DNA from: Dillenia suffruticosa
Lineage: Eukaryota; Streptophyta; Magnoliopsida; Dilleniales; Dilleniaceae
Length of the DNA: 64,000 nucleotides
Assembly: GCA_033439265.1 (NCBI GenBank)
Contig: JAVTVX010000030.1
Location: 4,528,501 to 4,592,500, forward strand
Direction: 5' to 3'
Shown piece by piece: positions 23,301 through 34,849 of this stretch. A program made the translations under genes and the position numbers. Every line of letters begins with the position of its first letter. The stretch's first letter is position 1. The notes beneath the pieces were generated by a model, which saw only the letters and a program-made list of their open reading frames with translations, was not told where the DNA came from and searched no databases.

Positions 23301-25051
23301 CAAGGGGAGAATTCTTACTTAGATCAAGTGTACACAGTTCAACACTTAGCTGGAGGAGTGAAAATTGAAGGAAAAGGGCAGATGCCTATTTGTAGGAAGG
23401 CATTTCTCTCAAGCTGATGCATATCTTTGCATGTATTGATATGAGCAACATAATTTATATTGAGAATTATCATTATTTGAATCATGACAGGTGTTTCTGG
23501 GGCATTATTTCCCGAGTCAAACCAGCCTTAAAGTCAAATAAGACTAGATTAGAAAGAGGGTTAATTTTTCTATAGGGTAGAGTTCTAACCGAAAGTTCCC
23601 ATAAATCTTTTCCCTTGTATTTTATTTTCCAACAATTCCTTGTTAGTTTTCTCTACTATCTTGCATCTGGCAGTTTTGGCTTTTTCTAACTTCCCAGAGG
23701 TACAACCTGAATAGTTAGTTGCTTATCAGATGAGCCTATCTGCAATGCTAAATTTCTAATCAACATTGCTTTGCTAATTGAAGGAAAAAAGATACATGAA
23801 ACAGCTACATCTTCTAGATCTCAAAAGGACTGCAGCTATACCAAAGTTGCTTATTGTGTTCATTGCAGATAGCTGTGTTGATGGGATTTGTTCAAAAACT
23901 GATCTCTTGTTAGTGCTGGTTTTGAGATTAGAATCTGGACGATCAGCTCTCATTTGCATGGTTGGCTGTGGACATTTCAAAATCTAGACCCAGACAATTA
24001 TTATGTGCCCTCGTTGAAAGAATGTGTACTGTGATATGAAGCTACTTGAGCATGAGTAGGAACCTCTGGATCACTATATTTATCTTGATTTTAGTTTAAA
24101 CTTGGTCAAGCGCCTCAGGTTTTTACCTAAACATGTCTAACTCAGGAATTCAGTTCCCACATACTGAAAGTTTTCTTATCTGTCCTTCTGACAGCATGTC
24201 TTAGAAAATATAAGTTCGGAGACTAGCAGTGTTCAATAAAGTCATTGTAAGACAAGTACACTAGTGGAAATCATTGCTATTTGGTTCGTATTGGCAAACA
24301 AGGACTAGTGTTTTGAAGTGAGGAAATACGTAAGATTACCTTGAATGTATGCTGTTTGTGTTCTTTCATTTCCATTGCATCAACTAAAGAACTCATGCTT
24401 GAGCCTCCCCCATTATATGCTCACAACATACCTTGACTCTTGAGGGTTGACAGGCTCTTTTTGTCTGCAGGAAACCCTGCAAATGATATTGTTGATTTGA
24501 TCAACAAAAACCGGACTACTCAAAAGCTCTCACAACTAAGCAACAGCCCTGGCCTTGGGTGCATGGCATTGCAGTTTGCAGAGGAATGTAAAGGAAACTG
24601 CTCAGTCAACAACACCATCCACTGCCAACCACCGGAGGATGATTTCACCGAAGTTTTTGCTCCCAACTGTGGTGTGGAGCTGCCAACTTTCGGCAACATA
24701 ACAGCTCGCATCGTGGGATGCCAGTCCAAGTATCTCCAGCCATCACAAGCCTTTTCACACATTCTCATCCATGACAAAACAACGCTTGCTATTCTAAGGA
24801 GTAAAGACCACAAAGAGGTTGGAGTAGGCTTGATTGGAACAAAAAAAGGGCCTTTCTTCTGGTGTGTATTGTTTAGTAGCGGTCAGACGAAGTCCACATT
24901 TGTTCTTGAAGATCATGGAATCGGCATCAAACAAAAGAAGGGTTGCCATAGCGGAACCAACATTACCTGCAGCAAAGGACATAAAGATGTGGACTCGATT
25001 TTGAAGACCACATTAGTATTTGCTCTATCTTTTGTTGTATCTTTGTTTTAG
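20346..25051 (+). CDS. Secreted, probably GPI-anchored cysteine-rich protein of unknown function
   Basis: Two exons (20346-20430 and 24471-25051) join as G|GA across a 4.04-kb intron to give 221 aa. Residues 1 to about 25 form a signal peptide (MMLKKFCWFEF, then a Leu/Ala/Val core ending AAVVSA). The mature part has about nine cysteines, the motif CQPPEDDFTEVFAPNCGVEL, LPTFG, an FFWCVLFSSG strand and FVLEDHGIGIKQ. Five NxS/T glycosylation sequons are visible. The C-terminal ILKTTLVFALSFVVSLF, after a short hydrophilic stretch, is typical of a GPI-anchor signal. It resembles the family of plant 'uncharacterized GPI-anchored proteins' (At3g18050-like, from memory). The biochemical role is unknown. 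The second ATG (20349) is an equally possible start. Confidence 0.85.
21613..22019. repeat. Imperfect inverted repeat with internal modules
   Basis: A left arm at 21613-21647 (CTAACTTAAATTTTTGGAA to GTAATTTTAC) pairs imperfectly with the reverse complement of 21985-22019. Between them, TTTAAACTTTTGGAAGGAA-like words recur two to three times directly and once inverted near 21865. It could be an old MITE in the intron; no clear target duplication is seen. Confidence 0.5.
22303..22320. repeat. Homopolymer C18
   Basis: Eighteen consecutive C residues in the GPI-protein intron, in an otherwise AT-rich setting. It is a mutable tract that could also be a sequencing length artefact. Confidence 0.9.
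22950..23070 (+). mobile_element. Au-SINE-like remnant in an intron
   Basis: CAGGTTCAAACTGTGGGAAC resembles a tRNA B box with the usual SINE continuation. It is followed by CAACCTCTTTCCCTGTCAGG, GTAAAATCTACTTTAGATCC and TGGGAGCCTTGTGCA, the order found in plant Au/TS-type SINE bodies. The 5' A-box part is degraded. Confidence 0.55.
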
Positions 25052-26425
25052 CTTTTGATTCATCTAATGTGGAGTGAGATACTGAAGACCCTTCCTTGGA
25101 GATAAATTTTGTATCTTTTTTGGGTCAGCTATATGATGCTATCAGATCTGGGGTTATGAATTTGTGAGTGATCCGAGATGAATGCCAACAGTTTTTCAAG
25201 TTAATGACTGCTATAGTTCCTGCCCTGCTCTTAAGTCCAATATTCAGGATGGGAAATTTTGGTGTTTCAAATAAACTTCCTTACAAAATGGATAAGAAAA
25301 TACACTAGAAAAAGTTCCAACAAGTTGCAACCTGCAGAAAATTGGCACCATTTGGTGTAACTATGAAGATCAGTTGGTTCTAACAAGTATTAAACATGGT
25401 GTGGAGCTTTGCTCTGTTTCAAGCAAAATTGAAATATGATTATCAAGAACTTGCTTTGAAATCTATATGAAGGATTTTAAATACTAAAATAATAACCCAA
25501 AATTGAAAAAAAAAAGTTGAAAACATATCATTCAAATTCTCCTCCCCCTTTATATATGATTATCAAGAACTTTGAAGTCTATATGAGCAAAGATCTCTCT
25601 TTTCTTCAAACATGTTTTCAGACAGACCCTTATATGAGCAAATCATAAGGCACTGAAGATCCTTTTTTTTTCCTTTCCTAAGCAAAGGGGTAGAGAGAAT
25701 AATTAACGTTTTTCTGAATATTATTATCAAAATCCCACATGCAAAATATTAGAACTATTAATATAGAACAAATCTATCCCCAAAGTATCAATCAGAAAAA
25801 TTTTCATAATTCTAATAACAACAAAAAGCAATTTATCGGCCATTTTCGTATTCATTTTTAGGATTTTAAAATTGTGAAGCATTTATTTAGCTTGGGTGTT
25901 CTAAGGCATTGCAGATCAAAATTGATGCATCTGCTCAAACAAATTATGGAAAGAATGGAATCAACTGAACTTTGACCACTACAACCTAACAACATTTTTT
26001 GTTTCTTGGCTTGGGTGCCTCGTGGAGCGAATGCATTAAAAAGTACCAAAAGGCAACTTCCCAAGTAATTTGGCCTTCACTTTTCAAGCACAAGAAAGTG
26101 GATGGCGAGGAGTGGTTTCAATAATTTCCATTTAAAAGCTCAAAAGGGCTTGGAAAAGCGCAAAAAGAATACACCAACTTCCACTCGCGCATTTGGTGGG
26201 TCCATACGAGGCCCACTGGGTCTACCTGATCTAAGCTATTCCAAGCAGTGAACCAAATCCTAAGGCCCAAACAACAGATCAACTCCTGAATTCCTATAGG
26301 TTTGTCACGTGGGCTGTGCACTAACCAGGGCTAAGACTCCAAATAACATGCCCACGGCTCTAATTCCACAAAACTTTCCTCCAATAGGGTCTTGCTAAAG
26401 TGGACTTTTCAAGGCAAGCGAAAAA
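25052..26425. other. Intergenic region, no gene recognised
   Basis: The first few hundred bases are the 3' flank of the GPI-protein gene. The rest is AT-rich with short frames lacking domains. A near-repeat GATTATCAAGAACTT occurs at about 25438 and 25558. Confidence 0.5.
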
Positions 26426-26543
26426 GGTAAGACCGTCCCTAAGGGGACAGCTTAATAGTCACAATTCTCTCTCCTAATCGGATGATTTCATTTCCCAATC
26501 TAGTGATTCTAGGTTCAAATCCTAATAAAAAAAGGGTAAGACC
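26426..26543 (+). mobile_element. Short tRNA-like retroposon with 9-bp target duplication
   Basis: GGTAAGACC at 26426-26434 is repeated at 26535-26543. The roughly 100-bp insert begins AAGGGGACAGCTTAATAG and has a B-box-like AGGTTCAAATCCTAAT, then a short A tail. It is related to the insert at 61993-62105, which has the same AAGGGGACAG start in the opposite orientation. Confidence 0.6.
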
Positions 26544-26934
26544 CTTCCCCCCATTTCTCACCAAGTTTTTTGCTTTCCCTTCTGGCCTGTTTATTAAGTA
26601 AATGAATTAATAAATTATTTTTTATTAATATAGTTACCATATGTTATTTTTTTGGGTGGGGGGAGGGGTTAGTTAACTTTTTGTGAGTGTTATACGATAG
26701 CAAAATGCTCTTTAATCCAAATAACAAAATGGATGTCAAAATCAAATGTATTTTAAGCCTAGGCAGAAAAATAAACCTCTAATTTTTGAAAATTTGCACA
26801 ATATTATGATAATGCAAGCTAACAAACAATTAGGACCAAGAATTAGCAATTTTCCCCCCCGAATTAGTTTCTGTTGAATAAACTTTGTTAAATTTATCTC
26901 AAACATGCCTCATGTGATTAAGTGAAAAAGCTAC

Positions 26935-27123
26935 CGAACTCTTTTGAATTGAGTGGTCGGGTAATCTACTTCCTTAACCAGAGGTGTCGAGTTCGAATCC
27001 TGAAAATGATAAAAAATGATTTGGGAGAGCTAACCCATAAAATGGGCCCCACAGTACTAGAAACCAGATTAGTTGGGCAAAACTCGGATATCGGTGGTAA
27101 AAACCAAAAAAAAAAAAAAAGGA
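26935..27123 (+). mobile_element. SINE inserted just upstream of the GBSS-like pseudogene
   Basis: The A-box-like part is AGTGGTCGGGTAATCTACTT and the B box is GAGTTCGAATCCTG. The body (GGGAGAGCTAACCCATAAAA, CAGATTAGTTGGGCAAAACT, GATATCGGTGGTAAAAACC) is followed by a 15-base A tail. The tail ends only about 18 bases before the pseudogene ATG at 27140, so it sits in the former leader or core promoter. Confidence 0.75.
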
Positions 27124-27599
27124 AAAGCTAGTTGTATAAATGGCAAGTGTGACAGCTTCGACCATGCCAGCTATGAAGCAACTTCCTGCATGGATTCTAA
27201 AGTCATCTCAGCGAAAATTGGCAGGACTAATCTGATTAAGACTCATGAAGGGTCGAGAGCACTTAAAACCACAGCAAAAGTAGCAACAAGGAGACAAGGT
27301 CTCAAGAATGAGAAAAATGGAAGTTTGGGAGCCATCATTTGTGGGAAAGGGATGGCTTCAGTCTTTGTGGGATCTGAGGTGGCTCCGGGGAGCAAAACCG
27401 GTGGACTTGGTGATGTGCTTAGATGTCTTCCACCAGCCATGGCTGTAAGTGTGTTACTTTCATCAAACAGTTCTTAAATAGATTTTTACTGCACAACCTT
27501 TTATAGTTTGATTGATAAGTTTTGATAATTCTTGTAGGCCAATGGTCACGTATCCTTTACTGCACAACTTCGCTTCAGCTTGTTGTCTCGTATCCTTTA

Positions 27600-28104
27600 T
27601 GTTGGATTTTTAGGATTCTCATGCAGCGAAAGCATACAATAATTTTCGAAAAATAAAACAGATCGGGTTTAGGGTACCTCAATTCGTAGAATCTTCAAGC
27701 GGCACTTTCCTTGATCCGATTTCGCAGTCGGGATGGTGATCACGAGGTTAGTCGAATTACCACCACAGTGTCACAACGCCTCAACCCTCATGTCCGGTGA
27801 ATCGTTTGACGTTGGGAGATTTTCCTACGCGAAAATCTCCATCCATCTCTCTATTTTCTCTCTCTCTGGAGAAAATGTGAAACCCTAGCCATCTTCCCTC
27901 ATCATGGTTACTGTTCACGCCACAAGGAAGGAGAAGGAGACTTTCCTCCATGGTTCCCTCTCACAGAAGGAAGGTAAGACCAATTACACTTAATTGGTGG
28001 GGGGTTACCAAATAATATTGGTTAATGTTGGTAAGTAATAATGGGAGTTACCCCATTATCTTATTCTTACCAAAATGCCCCACAATGGGCATAAATAACC
28101 TATA
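27600..28104 (-). repeat. LTR of copia copy 1 (3' LTR in element orientation)
   Basis: 505 bp, TGTTGG...CCTATA on the plus strand. It differs from its partner at 34034-34538 by about twelve substitutions counted by eye (about 2.4%). It contains two hairpins at 27815-27840 and 27853-27876. Confidence 0.93.
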
Positions 28105-28113
28105 TCTCCCACT
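28105..28113 (-). other. Polypurine tract of copia copy 1
   Basis: On the minus strand AAGTGGGAGA directly abuts the LTR, the usual copia plus-strand primer position. Confidence 0.75.
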
Positions 28114-29300
28114 TGCACATTAGGGCATTTCACTTCCGTCAGTCACAAGATCGCAACTCATACAATCTATCGCATCACCCTACTGGACTTTCATACTGGA
28201 TTGGGCGTCGTGTGACCGACGAGTACACCTGCAAGCAAAGACTTCTCGATACACCTGTTAAGATGATCGAGTAGTCACTGTTAGTATAAAAATAACTCGC
28301 TATACCCCAGACTCAATGCATTTACATCCATCGAGCCACTTTCTTCATCGAAAGTGATCCCCAATCAATTTGCTCGACTATGTATTCATTATTATGTTTG
28401 AATTCCAACATGGATTAACACAATAGGTTGACCTATGAATACATGACAATGATGTAATGTCTATTGGCCTTCCTTTTTCCAAACTCGAATCTATCGGTCT
28501 CAATTCAGCTCCTTTCCTAGACCTGCCCCTTAGACCTCAATTTATCTTCCGGACCATAGGTAAACAGACTAAAGTAGCAACACTGAACCAAAACTTCTAG
28601 AGACAGCCGAAAGTAATAAGGGCATAAGAGATCCCACCCAATGGATCTCATGTCTCACACAGTGGGAACGGGGATCAAGATCAAACTATCGTCTCAAATA
28701 ATAGCTCCCACTGTCCCATGGTCGTCTCATCACACGTGGTATGAAACATGTGCCACAGTGTTATTCCCCCATCTCTCAAAGGGCATATGTCAGTTTTCTC
28801 TAACACTGTACAGGTATGAGACTCAGTCTACACATAAGACTTTACCCAGAGATCTCAAAGAAAGCATCTCAAAGACAATATCACAAATCGCAGGTGATAT
28901 CTGAGATCTCAAACCTGGCTTCTTACAGACAACATGGATGTGGGTATTTTCATGTCGGTCATATCGCATATGACCTCATCCTGAACACATATCAGGGCGA
29001 CTTATGTTCTAGTAAAGCTACTCTCAAAGCCTCTTACAACTAGAATCCGTCTCATCTCCGCTCACTCAGAGTCGGAGGTGGTCACTCGTGTGAGAGAGTC
29101 GACCATGCCTGCCTGACACATCTTTTATCACAAAATCACAATATATGACAACAAATGATGCATGGAATAAATATGTGACTCATTTCTGCATACATGTCAT
29201 ATATTAAAATAAGCATCTAAAACAGTATATAAGGAGAAATGTTAAAATACACTAAACCCAATGATTCCTTATCTCACAAAGGAATCTCTCACAACGGGTT
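28114..29300 (-). other. Non-coding spacer between RNase H and the 3' LTR, copy 1
   Basis: About 1.1 kb with no minus-strand frame of note lies between the RNase H remnant and the 3' LTR. It is strongly matched by copy 2 at 35355-36560. The function is unknown; some plant copia lineages carry extra sequence here. Confidence 0.6.
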
Positions 29301-32300
29301 TTCTGAAGAGATCAGCTCTCATGCTGTACGTCAATGTGTACTTAGATGTCACAATACCCTTCTCAGTAATATCTCTCATAAAGTGGTCTTCGGTATCAAT
29401 GTGTTTGGCTTTACTATAATACTTAGGGTCTCATTTGTTGACAGTGTCGGTCTGATTATCACAATAATCATCACTGACCTCCCACGATCTGTCACGATCC
29501 CTAAGTCTTCCAGAAATTTTTTTTTTGAAGCCAACCATTCTCATGAACTGCAATTGAGTATACTACAAACTCAGTCTCTATCGTAAATAAAAATATACAG
29601 GTTCTCTTCTTACTGCTCTAAGAAGATAAAACCTTTTGCGTTTATTCAGATCACTACTCCCAGTCAGTATCTGAATCCCAGACGCAAATTACCTCATCCG
29701 TAACACATGGAGAGGTCCGTAGTTCAAATGAGATATTTCAGAATCCTTTTTTACTGCTCTACAGTGATCCATTCCAGGATTCTATTAATACCTACTCACC
29801 AGATCTACCATCAAATTATATATTACACGTGTATACCTCATCGCATACACTAGAAATGTATTTTGCACTGGAATAAGGGATTCTGCTCATCTCCCTTATT
29901 TCTTTTATAAATTCTAGGGCATGTGTCAAGATTCAGATTTTTTTACCTTTAGCGATAAAAGTATCTTTTAGGTTGTCATCGCTCTTCTCGAAATGCTTAA
30001 GAATCTACCTGATGTAAAACTCTTGTTAAAGAGTCAACACCATTTTCAAGCGATCCCTATGGATCCAAAATCTGAGAATGAACTAAAACCTCATAACCAT
30101 GTTACAATGGTCATTGGATACTCTCTGTTGTTCCTGGCCAACAGTATGTCACCTACATATGAGAACATGATCATTACAAAAATATAAGATATCACCTTCT
30201 CGTGAAATCTCAAGAGCCGCTGTCTAAATGATAGCTTAACGTCGTATGTTGATTTCGAAAATCAATAGACCTTATCCACCTAATCTACTAGAACGAACCC
30301 AGAGGGATGCTCCATGTAGATCGCCTCATCTATACTTCCAATACGAAAGCGGTCTTTACGTCCTTGTGATGTGACTCCTGATCCATGTTCATGACAATCG
30401 CTGAAAGATAAACGGATCGAGATAAATTGGACTATGACTCCTCGATAGTCCACCCCTCATTCTTAGTGTAACCCTTGGTTACTAGACGGGTCCTTTACCT
30501 CTTCATCAATCCGTTAACCTTTATCTTGACTTTGAGAACCTACTTGTTCCCAATAGTCATTCCGCCCTCAGGCTAATCAACTAGGTCCCAAACCCCGTTG
30601 ATTCTCATCAATTCCTTCTCTTCATTTATGGCCTTCATTAAACGGCATTTTGCATCCTCTTGAGAGCCTTTCGGACCGTTTTAGATTTCTCATCATCCTC
30701 TAAAGTCGTAACGAGGGTCTCACCCTCAATCGAGAAACAACGTTTAAATATGCATTCTCGGAGGAGAGAAAAATCTTTACCTCTTGATGGATCGCTTCCA
30801 CTGAGATCAAGATCCGTAGTGGATTCTTGTATCCCGCTGCTGGGCTCCCCGAGCCACTAGGCTCATCCATCGCATAAAGGGTAGGGTCCAAATTGATTTC
30901 ACCTCTCTTAGGGAAATCATTCTCAAGAAATATAATATTACGATACTCAATCTCGATTATAGTGTCGTTAGTATTCGCCTATGAACACGTATTTTCTCGC
31001 GGGCCTAACTCACCGTATGAATGCGAGAAATCGTAGCACAACCCCATAACCTCAAGTGGCTAAGGTCAGGCTGCCTCCCTGTTTAAAGCTCAAATGGGGA
31101 ATTGACTAATAGTCAGTAGACTCGTAATACTCTTCTCGAAACAGAGCCCCATGTGTAGTTTAGACGAATACTTGCGTTCTCGGTCGGTCCTAAGAGTCTC
31201 TACTCTCAAATCTAACTGATTTTCTATCTCGCTTATGAACCTCCTGAAGCAGTCTAATACCTCAGACTTATGCGAAATCAGATAGATGAACCGAAACGCA
31301 CGTAAGCATCTATAATTATCTACACAACTCCATTTCCGACTCTCATGCTCATAAGACCACAATAAAAAGAATGAAGGCACAATAGTTAACTGCAATAGAG
31401 TCCCAGCTCTCATTGCATTGCCAAATGGTTTTCTCATCATTTTGCTGGCTAGGCAAAACTCACATACGGGTAACTCGAATCTGGTTAGCGGGTCCAATAA
31501 ACCTCTCACTACTAACCGATTCATCATCTCTTACCCCATGTGTCTAAGTCTACTATGTCATTCATTTACATTATCATCTACGCAATCAAATGTAAAGACA
31601 ATAGTAGAACGACAAGAAACCATTAGAAGGAGTAGTACCCAGTGCATACATTCTATCATGGATTAAAACCAGAATAATTCAGAAAATTGTCGTATTAAAA
31701 GAAAGGAATAATTTTACGCATATTCTAGTCAATTTTAGACAAGGTACTAATTGTAGATCCGTCGAATGTCTACAGTATTAAGAACGTCATGGCAAGTGTC
31801 GTTACCTCTGACAACGACAAATGCTCTGTCCTTAACGTAAATCCTCCAAACTTAAGGATTCATTTGACAGATTACGCACTCTTATCTCGAGTTACGTGGT
31901 CGGTTGCTCCTGATTTCAAAGGAGAGAAATCAGCGAGTATTATAGTGAATGAGACAAATCTCAAACCACGTAAAGAAGAAGGATATTTATTTCTACTCGT
32001 CACACTCACGAGCGAAATGACCAAATCTACCTCAAACGTAGCAATTTCTTTGATCCAATCAAATTTCTTCTTTTTGTGTTCTTGTACCTCGTTGGCGGTT
32101 TTCTCGGATGATTTTTATTACCTAGATCTCGAGTCTCGTTCGCATGCTTATGCTATTGGCTTAGCGCCAGGGAAGTCCTTACTCGACTCCTCTGAATAAG
32201 CATGACTCGAGTGTGGCCTACTCGCCTCTAGGTGCTCCTCATCGAGCTCACAATATGTATTCACGTCAACGAAAGTACGAATACTTTCGTCAAATGTGAG

Positions 32301-32989
32301 ATAGGATTTCACGGTTTCCCATGAATCAGGTAAAAACTGGATCACATCCAGTACCTAAATTCCATCCGAAATTTACTCGTCCGTATATATTAACTCGGTG
32401 GTCATACTCGACATTTGCTTCATTGTATGATTAACCATTTTCTTCTGCATCCTCATATAGGAGCCGAAGAGAGCAACACTATGCTCTTATGGGAGGAGTC
32501 GAACCGACATTTCCATAGAATATGACTCGAAAAACGAGATTAAGTCATCGTATATGCCACTGATAAGTATTGCCCTAACTTGGCAAATCTTTTGTCCCAC
32601 ACATGATAGATCTCTTTATCTCGTATATTCTGAGGCGCGGTGCCCACCCTGGGGCCCATCATCTCGTGTCTCAGATTCCTGTTAGATTTTGCCTCTCGAG
32701 AATAAACTGAATCTACTGATAAAATCACGCAGATCACATCATTCAGTTTACTCTCCTTGCAAAAATTTAATACGACAGTTCTCAACGCATTAAGAGAGAC
32801 ATTTGTGACTTGGAGATGCTTAATATCACATTTTTGTATGCCCTACGAATCATCAAGACCAAAATGACTTGAGTACGACCCCAAAGCGAGCGTATGAGTC
32901 AACGGACACCATACACCATAACTTGGAATCGCATCTTACCATTTGGACTGTGATTCGGCACACAAAAACCCACAAAAAGTCACATTTAT

Positions 32990-33520
32990 GGATTTAGGAC
33001 CCCCAAAAAATTAAAAAAATTCAATTTTAAGCGACTTCACGCGCCGCCCGGGGCCCACACGCGCCGCCGCTCGCCGGTGGTGCGGTCCACGCGCCGCCAC
33101 GCGCCGACGGTGCGCCCTTACGCGCTGCCACGCGCCTCCACGCGCTGGCAGCAGTCTGGCTCACGCGCCAAACGCGCGGTGCGGCTCAGACGCGTTGCCA
33201 CGCGCCTGGCGCGGCTCGGCTCACGCGCGCCTAGTCGCGGCGCGCGGCTCATGCGCCTTCACGCGCTGAGCCGCCTTGAGCCGGGTTAGACCGGGTCGGT
33301 CAACGGGTCAGGGTTGACCCGTTGACCCGGTCAACCGTCCGAACCCCCGGTCGGGTCGGTTTGGATCCGGTTTCGACCCGATCGCTTCCCCCTGTTCACT
33401 CGCCTGTGTGGCACGTGTACCATACGCGCCAACCAGACGCGCCTTCTAGTGCGTGCGTCTCACGCGCCCGCGGGTCTGGGTCGGGTCTTCTTCGCCCGAC
33501 GGGTCCTACAACGGGTTTTT
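32990..33520 (-). repeat. GC-rich leader segment of copia copy 1 (CACGCGCC-type repeats)
   Basis: Between the primer site and GAG the sequence becomes extremely GC- and CpG-rich. Degenerate CACGCGCC/GCGCGGCTCA units recur every 8-18 bases, followed by GACCCGGTCAAC-type words. Frames here encode Arg/Ala low complexity and are not taken as genes. Copy 2 has the matching block at 40368-40860. Confidence 0.75.
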
Positions 33521-34020
33521 CGACCCGTTTTCTGGAAAACTCGATTCCGGCTGTTGTTTCTTGCATTTTTCGACTGGAAAAAAATTTGTGGGTATCCTCC
33601 AAACATCCTATACTCGATTTTAGGAGGATTTAAGTCCAAAAATGGTGGGATTCAACCACCCCAGTCGCGGCCCTCCGCGGCCATTCGGAAATCCCAATTT
33701 TCGGCACCCAAATCACATAATAAAAGACATAAAACAATAGATCTAGATGCAAGGAACACATTTATATCATTTTCATGCATCGATCCGCCTTCTAAAGTCA
33801 TAGATCTAGGGTTTTTATGTCCGTACGGTCGCAAACTTCGACCGGACATTTCATGGCCCAAACATGCTCCGAAAATTAAATAAAAAATATTTTTGTAATC
33901 CTTGGGCCATGGGTATTCTTGCAGTGTTCTCGGATTCATGAAACTCATCCGTGATCCGGACCCCAAAATTTTAAAAAACCCCAAAAATAATTCCGAAAAT
34001 TATTAAATTAAATCCAACCC

Positions 34021-34032
34021 TCTCTGATACCA
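34021..34032 (-). other. Primer binding site of copia copy 1
   Basis: On the minus strand this reads TGGTATCAGAGA, one base spaced from the LTR. It complements the 3' end of initiator tRNA-Met except at the last base. Confidence 0.85.
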
Positions 34033-34033
34033 A

Positions 34034-34538
34034 TGTTGGATTTTTAGGATTCTCATGCAGCGGAAGCATACAATAATTTTCGGAAAATAAAACAGATCGG
34101 GTTTAGGGTACCTCAATTCGTAGAATCTTCAAGTGGCACTTTTCTTGATCCGATTTCGCAGTCGGGATGGTGATCACGAGGTTAGTCGAATCACCACCAC
34201 AGTGTCACAATGCCTCAACCCTCATGTCCGGTGAATCGTTTGACGTTGGGAGATTTTCCTACGCGAAAATCTCCATCCATCTCTCTATTTTCTCTCTCTC
34301 TGGAGAATATGTGAAACCCTAGCCATCTTCCCTCATCATGGTTACTGTTCACGTCACAAGGAAGGAGAAGGAGACTTTCCTCCATGGTTCCCTCTCACAG
34401 AAGGAAGGTAAGACCAATTACATTTAATTGGTAGGGGGTTACCAAATAATATTGGTTAATGTTGGTAAGTAATAATGGGAGTTACCCCATTATCTCATTC
34501 TTACCAAAATGCCCCACAATGGGCATAAATAACCTACA
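34034..34538 (-). repeat. LTR of copia copy 1 (5' LTR in element orientation)
   Basis: 505 bp, TGTTGG...CCTACA on the plus strand, followed by target duplication CTTTA. The first hairpin at 34249-34274 is intact; the second has one mismatch. Confidence 0.93.
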
Positions 34539-34849
34539 CTTTACTTTTTTTTTTCTTTTTTTCCATCCTTTTTCAGGCGATTTGTAATTACATTGTTGTT
34601 TTCTATGATGTTCTTGTCTTAGATTGAATTTTCTTCTGAATTTTCAGGCTGATTTGGAAGCGGAATCTTAATAGAAATAAATATTTCCCCGGACCATATG
34701 GTAAAGAATCTTCTTCTTTATTTAATGAGCTCAAATTCTGTCTGATGATGCTTATGTTTCTCTTTGTGTGTGCGTGCAGGTGAGGAAGTTGTGTTCATCG
34801 CCAATGATTGGTATACTGCTTTGATAGCATGTTGCTTGAAACCATGTAC

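Larger units (their letters stand above)
27600..34538 (-). mobile_element. Ty1/copia LTR retrotransposon copy 1, coding regions broken
   Basis: The element is 6939 bp with 505-bp LTRs starting TGTTGG and ending CCTACA/CCTATA, and a perfect 5-bp target duplication CTTTA (27595-27599, 34539-34543). The primer site next to the right LTR and the polypurine tract next to the left LTR show it reads on the minus strand. Degraded domains in that direction: GAG (about 32800-32140, PDSWETVKSYLTFDES), integrase (about 31530-30950, ELPVCEFCLASKM, KSEVLDCFRRFISEIENQLD), reverse transcriptase (about 30700-29850, YVGDILLA, EFYIR) and RNase H (about 29560-29300). INT before RT defines copia. Stops and frameshifts abound, so it is non-autonomous. 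It interrupts the GBSS pseudogene just after its second exon scrap. Confidence 0.93.

Noticed and set aside
28641-29586. Plus-strand frames inside copia copy 1 (matching ones in copy 2)
   Set aside because: They are antisense to the element. The similarity between copies reflects nucleotide identity rather than a conserved protein.
33077-33602. Arg/Ala-rich frames in the copia GC leader (also 40282-40741)
   Set aside because: They arise from GC-rich short repeats in a retroelement leader and are not conserved in frame between the two copies.
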